From: an uncultured Bacteroidia bacterium
GTDB taxonomy: Bacteria; Bacteroidota; Bacteroidia; Bacteroidales; UBA932
Length of the DNA stretch: 64,000 nt
NCBI GenBank assembly: GCA_902785785.1
Contig: CADAAA010000002.1
Location: 1-64,000 of the forward strand
Reading direction: 5' to 3'
Below the pieces are notes generated by a model. That model was not told the origin of the DNA. It ran no database searches and saw only the letters and a program-made list of their open reading frames with translations. Positions 58,883 through 64,000 of the stretch are shown here, one piece after another. Position 1 is the first letter of the stretch. Each line of letters begins with the position of its first letter. Both the position numbers and the translations under genes were made by a program.

Positions 58883-58913
58883 TTTGCAGAATGGACTAAA
58901 AACGCTAAATTTG
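58883..58913 (+). promoter_or_regulatory. Promoter of rplU-rpmA
   Basis: TTTG (58883-58886) is followed after 19 bases by TAAATTTG (58906-58913), a full consensus. The -33 lies in the perfect palindrome GCAAAATATTTTGC (58874-58887). Confidence 0.7.
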
Positions 58914-59005
58914 CAGTCCCAAAATTTGTTATGGCCGCTAAGCCACTGAAAAAGAGCCGTTTTGAGAGCGGACGCTTACGGTCGAAACTTTTTATAAAGT
59001 TTGTT

Positions 59006-59317
59006 ATGTACGCAATCGTAGAAATTGCAGGCCAGCAGTTCAAGGTAGAGGCTGGCAATGAGATCTTCGTCAACCGCCTCGCGGCTGCGAATGGTGCTGA
59101 TGTAGAGTTCGACAAGGTACTCCTCGTCGCTGGTGACGCGGGTGTCAAGGTCGGTACTCCTTACGTAGATGGTGCGGTGGTCAAGGCCACTGTTTTGGAT
59201 GACAATGCCAAGGCCGACAAGGTCCTCGTCTTCAAGAAGATCCGCCGCAAGGGCTTCCAGAAGTGCAACGGACATCGCCAGAAGCTGACCAAGATTCAGA
59301 TTAACGCTATCGCTTAA
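59006..59317 (+). CDS. rplU: 50S ribosomal protein bL21
   Basis: The 103-residue product starts [20 protein letters not shown] at 59006; the longer in-frame start at 58931 adds a basic stretch absent from the family. The C-terminus has [20 protein letters not shown], the L21 RNA-binding signature. It is the first gene of the usual rplU-rpmA pair, 13 bases from rpmA. Confidence 0.96.
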   Translation: MYAIVEIAGQQFKVEAGNEIFVNRLAAANGADVEFDKVLLVAGDAGVKVGTPYVDGAVVKATVLDDNAKADKVLVFKKIRRKGFQKCNGHRQKLTKIQINAIA

Positions 59318-59330
59318 AAGAGAACGAATT

Positions 59331-59591
59331 ATGGCACACAAGAAAGGTCAATCAAGTTCTAAGAACGGTCGTGAGTCTCAGAGCAAGCGCCTGGGTCTCA
59401 AGAAGTTTGGCGGTCAGGTCGTAAAGGCCGGCAATATCATCGTCCGTCAGAGAGGCACTGTCCACAATCCCGACCGCAACGTCGGTATGGGCAAGGATCA
59501 TACCCTGTATGCTCTCGTGGATGGTACCGTGAAGTTCACCAAGAAGAAAGCTGACAAATCCTACGTATCAGTCATCCCGTTTGAGAACTAA
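59331..59591 (+). CDS. rpmA: 50S ribosomal protein bL27
   Basis: The 86-residue product begins [20 protein letters not shown], whose N-terminus reaches the peptidyl-transferase centre. [21 protein letters not shown] is the L27 signature. No Firmicutes-type N-terminal prosequence is present. It is followed by a terminator-like structure before serS. Confidence 0.97.
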   Translation: MAHKKGQSSSKNGRESQSKRLGLKKFGGQVVKAGNIIVRQRGTVHNPDRNVGMGKDHTLYALVDGTVKFTKKKADKSYVSVIPFEN

Positions 59592-59660
59592 TCTCGAAGG
59601 GTTTGCCAAGGCATAAGAGAGGACTGCACTTCGAGAGTGGTGTAAGTCCTCTTTTGTTTT
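59592..59660 (+). terminator. Terminator or attenuator between rpmA and serS
   Basis: AGAGGACT (59618-59625) pairs with AGTCCTCT (59645-59652), followed by a T-rich run. TCTCGAAG at 59592-59599 can also pair with CTTCGAGA (59629-59636) in the loop, giving a pseudoknot. This could be simply the rplU-rpmA terminator or a leader control of serS. Confidence 0.55.
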
Positions 59661-59684
59661 ATCCGATTATAAACGAACAAAGAT

Positions 59685-60956
59685 ATGCTGACACTTAAGA
59701 TGCTCCGCGACGATCCCGAGAAAGTGATCGCGAAGCTTACCATCAAGAATTTCGATGCGCGCGAGATCGTGGAGCGCGTGCTTGAGCTCGACACCCGCCG
59801 CCGCGCCCTCCAGACCGAGAGCGACGCCATCCTGTCGCAGCAGAGGGTTAAGGCCGGTGAGATCGGCAAACTCATGAAGCAGGGCCTGAAGGCCGAGGCC
59901 GAGGCCGCCAAGGCCGAAGTGGCCGAGATGAAGGCCCGCTCCGGCCGGCTCCTCGAAGAGTCCGACGAAGTGACCAGGGAGCTCGATGCGAAGATCGTCC
60001 TCCTGCCCAACATCCCCTGCGACTTGGTTCCCGAGGGGAAGGGCGCCGAGGACAACCTCGTCGTCAAGATGGGCGGCCCGGAAGTCAATCTTCCGGAGAA
60101 CGCCCTCCCGCACTGGGAACTCTGCAAGAAATACGACATCATCGACTTCGACCTCGGTGTGAAGATCACCGGCGCCGGATTCCCCGTCTACAAGGGCAAG
60201 GGAGCCAAGCTCCAGAGGGCACTCATCAACTTCTTCCTCGACGTCAACACCGCCGACGGATACAAGGAGGTCGAGCCGCCCGTCATGGTCAATGCCGCTT
60301 CCGGCTTCGGTACCGGCCAGCTTCCCGACAAGGAGGGCCAGATGTACCACGCCAACCTCGATGACTTCTACATGGTCCCGACCGCAGAGGTGCCCGTCAC
60401 CAACATTTTCCGTGACGTCATCCTCCAGAATGACGAACTGCCGCAGGCCCTGACCGCCTACACTCCCTGCTTCCGCCGCGAGGCTGGCTCGTACGGCAAG
60501 GACGTCCGCGGCCTGAACCGCCTCCATCAGTTCGACAAGGTCGAGATCGTCCGCGTCGAGAAGCCTGAGAACAGCTACGCAGCCCTCGATGCCATGGTCG
60601 CCCATGTCGAGGATATCGTGAACAAGCTCGGCCTCCGTTACAGGATACTCCGCCTCTGCGGCGGCGACATGTCCTTCACGTCGGCCATCACTTACGATTT
60701 CGAGCTCTGGAGCGCCGCCCAGGGCCGTTGGCTGGAGATCTCCTCCGTCTCGAACTTCGAGACCTACCAGGCCAACCGCCTGCACCTGCGCTACCGCGAC
60801 GAGAACGGCAAGCCCCAGCTCTGCCATACCCTGAACGGCAGTTCGCTCGCGCTTCCGCGCGTCGTCGCCGCCCTGCTCGAGGACAACCAGACCGAGGACG
60901 GCATCATCATCCCTGAGGTCCTCCGTCCCTACACCGGATTCGACAGGATTGACTAA
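59685..60956 (+). CDS. serS: Seryl-tRNA synthetase
   Basis: The 423-residue class II enzyme charges tRNA-Ser and tRNA-Sec. The N-terminal antiparallel coiled coil (about residues 30-105) binds the tRNA long variable arm. Motif 2 is in PCFRREAGSYGKDVRGLNRLH and motif 3 in LNGSSLALPRVVAALLEDNQ. Length and start are typical. It overlaps the start of ruvC by 8 bases. Confidence 0.97.
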   Translation: MLTLKMLRDDPEKVIAKLTIKNFDAREIVERVLELDTRRRALQTESDAILSQQRVKAGEIGKLMKQGLKAEAEAAKAEVAEMKARSGRLLEESDEVTRELDAKIVLLPNIPCDLVPEGKGAEDNLVVKMGGPEVNLPENALPHWELCKKYDIIDFDLGVKITGAGFPVYKGKGAKLQRALINFFLDVNTADGYKEVEPPVMVNAASGFGTGQLPDKEGQMYHANLDDFYMVPTAEVPVTNIFRDVILQNDELPQALTAYTPCFRREAGSYGKDVRGLNRLHQFDKVEIVRVEKPENSYAALDAMVAHVEDIVNKLGLRYRILRLCGGDMSFTSAITYDFELWSAAQGRWLEISSVSNFETYQANRLHLRYRDENGKPQLCHTLNGSSLALPRVVAALLEDNQTEDGIIIPEVLRPYTGFDRID

Positions 60957-61506
60957 AGAGAGGATCATACTTGGAATAGATCCCGGAACCAACATACTTG
61001 GTTTCGGGGTCATTTCCATTGATGCGAAGGGTCCCCACTATGTCACGATGGGGGTGTTCGACCTCCGCAAGATCTCCGATCCCTTCGAGAAGCTGGCGAA
61101 TATCAACGCCGGAGTGAAGGAACTCATCGCCGTGCATGAGCCTGCTGAGATGGCCGTAGAGTTGCCATTCTACGGCAAGAACGCCCAGGTCATCCTCAAG
61201 TTGGGCAGGGCCCAGGGCGCGGCCATCATCGCGGCGACGGAGGCGGGCATCCCCGTCGCCGAGTACGCGCCGCGCAAGGCCAAGATCGCCATCTGCGGCA
61301 ACGGTGCCGCGTCCAAGGAACAGGTCGAGACCATGGTCGGCAAGACCCTGGGGGTGGACCTGGATCCCAAGTATCTCGACGCCACCGACGCGCTCGCCAT
61401 AGCCCTCTGCCACTACTACCAGACATCAAGTCCGCTGGCGGGTTCCGGCTCGTCTTCCTCATGGGAAAAGTTCCTCGCCGCGAACCCCGGGAGGATCAAG
61501 AAATAG
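60949..61506 (+). CDS. ruvC: Crossover junction endodeoxyribonuclease RuvC
   Basis: The 185-residue enzyme resolves Holliday junctions. The first catalytic Asp is in LGIDPGTNILGFGVISID at residue 11. ELPFYGKNAQVILKLGRAQG holds the catalytic Glu, and KYLDATDALAIALCH the last two Asp residues. The start is the TTG at 60949, because no ATG precedes the conserved N-terminus. It overlaps the serS end, so expression is probably coupled. Confidence 0.94.
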   Translation: MTKERIILGIDPGTNILGFGVISIDAKGPHYVTMGVFDLRKISDPFEKLANINAGVKELIAVHEPAEMAVELPFYGKNAQVILKLGRAQGAAIIAATEAGIPVAEYAPRKAKIAICGNGAASKEQVETMVGKTLGVDLDPKYLDATDALAIALCHYYQTSSPLAGSGSSSSWEKFLAANPGRIKK

Positions 61507-61564
61507 GCGACACCTATATTATTGTAAAAATTTTAAAAAAAGTTCCTTCGGGGATTAAACCGCC

Positions 61565-61598
61565 CACATCCTTTTCTGTCTAAGAGGATGTGTTTTTT
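61565..61598 (+). terminator. Terminator of serS-ruvC
   Basis: CACATCCT (61565-61572) pairs with AGGATGTG (61585-61592) around a twelve-base loop, then six T residues follow. Confidence 0.8.
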
Positions 61599-61619
61599 GA
61601 ATAACAACAATCCAATTAT

Positions 61620-64000
61620 ATGAAAAGAAGTCTGATTTTTGTCCTGACGGCCCTGTTCAGCATGATGCTGGCAGCGTCTGCATCCGCACAGTCCACGCAT
61701 TCAGTGAGCGTCACCCTTATCGACGCATCCAACAATGAGCCGGTCAGCTACGCAACAGTTTCCGTAACCCCCAAGGGATCTTCCGATCCCGCCAAATACA
61801 CCCTTACCGGAGAAAAGGGTACCGCTACCCTCTCCGGCGTCAAGGACGGCACCTATGTATTCGCTGCCGAGATGATGGGTTACCTCAAATATGAGAAGGA
61901 GATCACCGTCAAGGGTGAGAACGTCTCCATCGGCGACGTCAAGCTCGAGCTTGACCGCGAGATGCTCGAGGCCGCTAAAGTCACTGACGTAGGCGCTCCA
62001 GTCACCATCAAGAAAGATACTATCGAGTATAATGCTACTGCCTTCAAGACCACTGAGAGCGATGTCCTCGAGGACCTTTTGAAGAAGCTCCCCGGTGTCG
62101 AGGTCAACGATGACGGCTCCATCGTCGTCAACGGACAGACCGTCACCAAGGTGTACATGGAGGGCAAGACCTTCTTCATGGACGATCCCCAGATCGCCAC
62201 GAAGAACATTCCCGCCAAGCTCGTCGAGAAGGTCAAGGTAGTCCAGAAGAAGTCCGACCAGGCTGAGTTCACCGGCATCGATGACGGCCAGGAGGAGACA
62301 GTCCTCGACCTCTCCGTCGTTGGCGGTACCATGAGCGGCCTCATGGCCAACATCACCGCAGGTGTCGGACACGACATCCCTTCCACCGCTGCTCCCAATT
62401 CGAGCAACAACGTCTCCGCTCTTACCAATTATGATGATTATCGTTACCAGGGTAACCTCTTCCTCGGCAACTTCACCAACGGCACCCAGATCTTCGTCAT
62501 CGGTAACGCCAACAACGGCGCCGGCGGCATGGGCTTCGGTGGTGGCGGCATGGGCGGCGGCATGATGGGTGGCGGCGGCATGATGGGTGGTGGCGGCATG
62601 ATGGGCGGCGGCTTCGGCGGCGGTGTCACCAGTTCCTACATGCTCGGTTCCAACCTCGGCTTCAACCTCTTCGACGACAAGATGGAGGCCAGCGGCAACT
62701 ATAGCTTCAACGGCAGTAACACTGACTCCCAGTCCAGCACTTACAACAAAAACACTCTCGAGAAGCTTGGGTATGACCAGATCACCAAGAGGAACAGCAG
62801 CTCCCTTTCTGACAGCCAGGGACACAGCATAAGCATGCGTATCGAGCATACTTTCAGCCCCAGTGCATCCCTCATCTTCCAGCCTCAGTTCAGCTACAGG
62901 ACGTCCGGTTCGGAGTCTGTCAGCAGTTCTTCCACGCAGTGGGATTACTCTCCATACGACAAGTATAATTACGGTCTGGTGGATCAGAATCAAAGCGACA
63001 GCTGGAACAGTTCCAGTACCAAGAACTACAGTGCCTCCGGTAATCTTATGTACCGCCAGCGCATCGTCATCCCCGGCCGTACCCTTACTGTGAACGTCAG
63101 GTATAACCTCAGCAACAGCCTTACTGACGGATTCACCCAATCCTTGACGAACTCCCTCATTAAGGGAACGAGTGATTACCGTACCACTATTGTGAACCAG
63201 AGGAACGATCAGACCAGCAAGCAGGCATCCATCAATGCCACCGCTACATACACCGAGCCTCTCGGCAACTACTTCTACGTGGAGGGAAACTACTCCTACG
63301 GATGGAATCACTCCCTTTCTGAGAAGAACGTTTACAACAGCGGAAGCAATGACGGCTTCACTCCGGAAAAGCACGATTATATCCCCTCGGGTGAGATATT
63401 CGACCCCAGCTACTCCAACAGCATCCTGAACAATTACGTGAACCAGAGCATAGGTGTCAACCTCCTCTATCAGGGTGACTATCTACGTGCCCAGGTCGGT
63501 GCAAGCCTCCGTCCTACCAGGACCCACAATGCCACTACCAGGGCAGCATATCAGATCGATACCACTTTCACGGTTTACAACTGGTCTCCTAATGCCCAGA
63601 TTATCTGGGATGCCAACGACTATCTGAACGTCCGCTTCTTCTACCGCGGTAACTCCAGCCAGCCGAGCATCTCTCAGTTGATGCCTGTACCTGACAACTC
63701 CAACCCTATCAACGTTTCGCTTGGTAATCCTTCCCTGGCTCCTTACTTCTCGCACAACATCAACGGTGAATTCCGTTTCAACAACCGCCAGAAGTTCTCG
63801 TCCGCCAACCTCCGCTTCAATGCCGGTATGGTCCAGAACCCTATCGTGAATGCCCAGATGATTCTTGAAGGTGGATATGTCTTCACAATGCCTTTCAATG
63901 GCCATGACACCTACAACGGCAGCATCAACCTCACTACGAACAATCCTATCTTCACGACCAGGTTCACCCTGTCCACCCAGACCGGTATCAACGGATCCCG
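61620..64000 (+). CDS. TonB-dependent-receptor-like outer membrane barrel (partial)
   Basis: At least 793 residues are present and the gene runs off the window. The signal peptide ends ASASAQ near residue 24. A carboxypeptidase-like beta domain (VTLIDASNNEPVSYATVSV) follows to about residue 105. A plug-like part has LLKKLPGVEVNDDGSIVVNG and YMEGKTFFMDDP; it lacks a clear TonB box. Barrel strands follow. A Gly/Met-rich run lies near residues 300-335. This is the outer-membrane beta-barrel family (OMP_b-brl_3 type) rather than SusC. The function is unknown; no SusD gene is in view. Confidence 0.85.
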   Translation, partial: MKRSLIFVLTALFSMMLAASASAQSTHSVSVTLIDASNNEPVSYATVSVTPKGSSDPAKYTLTGEKGTATLSGVKDGTYVFAAEMMGYLKYEKEITVKGENVSIGDVKLELDREMLEAAKVTDVGAPVTIKKDTIEYNATAFKTTESDVLEDLLKKLPGVEVNDDGSIVVNGQTVTKVYMEGKTFFMDDPQIATKNIPAKLVEKVKVVQKKSDQAEFTGIDDGQEETVLDLSVVGGTMSGLMANITAGVGHDIPSTAAPNSSNNVSALTNYDDYRYQGNLFLGNFTNGTQIFVIGNANNGAGGMGFGGGGMGGGMMGGGGMMGGGGMMGGGFGGGVTSSYMLGSNLGFNLFDDKMEASGNYSFNGSNTDSQSSTYNKNTLEKLGYDQITKRNSSSLSDSQGHSISMRIEHTFSPSASLIFQPQFSYRTSGSESVSSSSTQWDYSPYDKYNYGLVDQNQSDSWNSSSTKNYSASGNLMYRQRIVIPGRTLTVNVRYNLSNSLTDGFTQSLTNSLIKGTSDYRTTIVNQRNDQTSKQASINATATYTEPLGNYFYVEGNYSYGWNHSLSEKNVYNSGSNDGFTPEKHDYIPSGEIFDPSYSNSILNNYVNQSIGVNLLYQGDYLRAQVGASLRPTRTHNATTRAAYQIDTTFTVYNWSPNAQIIWDANDYLNVRFFYRGNSSQPSISQLMPVPDNSNPINVSLGNPSLAPYFSHNINGEFRFNNRQKFSSANLRFNAGMVQNPIVNAQMILEGGYVFTMPFNGHDTYNGSINLTTNNPIFTTRFTLSTQTGINGS

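Noticed and set aside
58931..59005. Longer N-terminus for bL21
   Set aside because: Ribosomal protein bL21 starts MYAIVEIAG; the extension is leader sequence.

Overview
The window reads as chromosome from a member of the Bacteroidales (phylum Bacteroidota), probably a moderately GC-rich uncultured gut lineage. The placement is an inference from several signs. There are two SusC/SusD pairs and a subtilisin-like protease with a type IX secretion (T9SS) tail. ATP synthase genes run atpD-C-B-E-F-H-A-G and the Rnf operon runs B-C-D-G-E-A. Promoters carry the Bacteroidota -7 element TAnnTTTG, and most genes lack a Shine-Dalgarno sequence, with rpsU a striking exception. There are no rRNA genes, prophage or CRISPR array.

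Layout. 1-589 is a non-coding stretch with GC-rich inverted-repeat elements and hairpins. 590-2235 holds a LysE-type exporter and a GIN-domain protein on the minus strand. 2388-9005 is the complete F-type ATP synthase operon; its gamma-subunit gene contains a palindromic element translated in frame. 9023-11960 (minus) holds an S41 peptidase and aspartate ammonia-lyase. 12081-16845 (minus) is one susCD pair. After a 763-bp AT-rich spacer comes a second, divergent susCD pair with a third lipoprotein gene (17609-23231). Then come a subtilase with a T9SS tail, a PorV/PorQ-like barrel and a serpin (23316-28259). 28366-32601 is a redox cluster: a multi-cluster membrane Fe-S protein and two tandem Tat-exported, ferredoxin-tailed aldo/keto reductases. 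A REP-associated tyrosine transposase with surrounding palindromes follows.

The second half is mostly housekeeping. alaS is followed by one reading frame fusing an LptG-type permease to methionyl-tRNA formyltransferase. Next are two M23 peptidases, a MerR regulator, a zinc-ribbon protein, dnaB, then rseC-like and rnfBCDGEA. After these come a GH53 galactanase, a large MscS channel, purU, a HAD phosphatase, a pgeF/small membrane protein/ABC ATPase unit, tRNA-Leu, rpsU, a cysteine-free sirtuin, an AAA ATPase, rplU-rpmA, serS, ruvC and a partial outer-membrane barrel gene cut by the window end.

The energy genes fit together: Rnf exchanges electrons between ferredoxin and NAD while moving cations, and the F-type synthase uses or builds the gradient. 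Its c subunit looks proton-type. The observations most worth following are the LptG-Fmt fusion, the palindromic insertion inside atpG, the pair of covarying hairpins beside tRNA-Leu, the rRNA-tail-complementary leader of rpsU, and the protease/PorV-like/serpin group. All function calls come from reading translated sequence and motifs; no database search was run.
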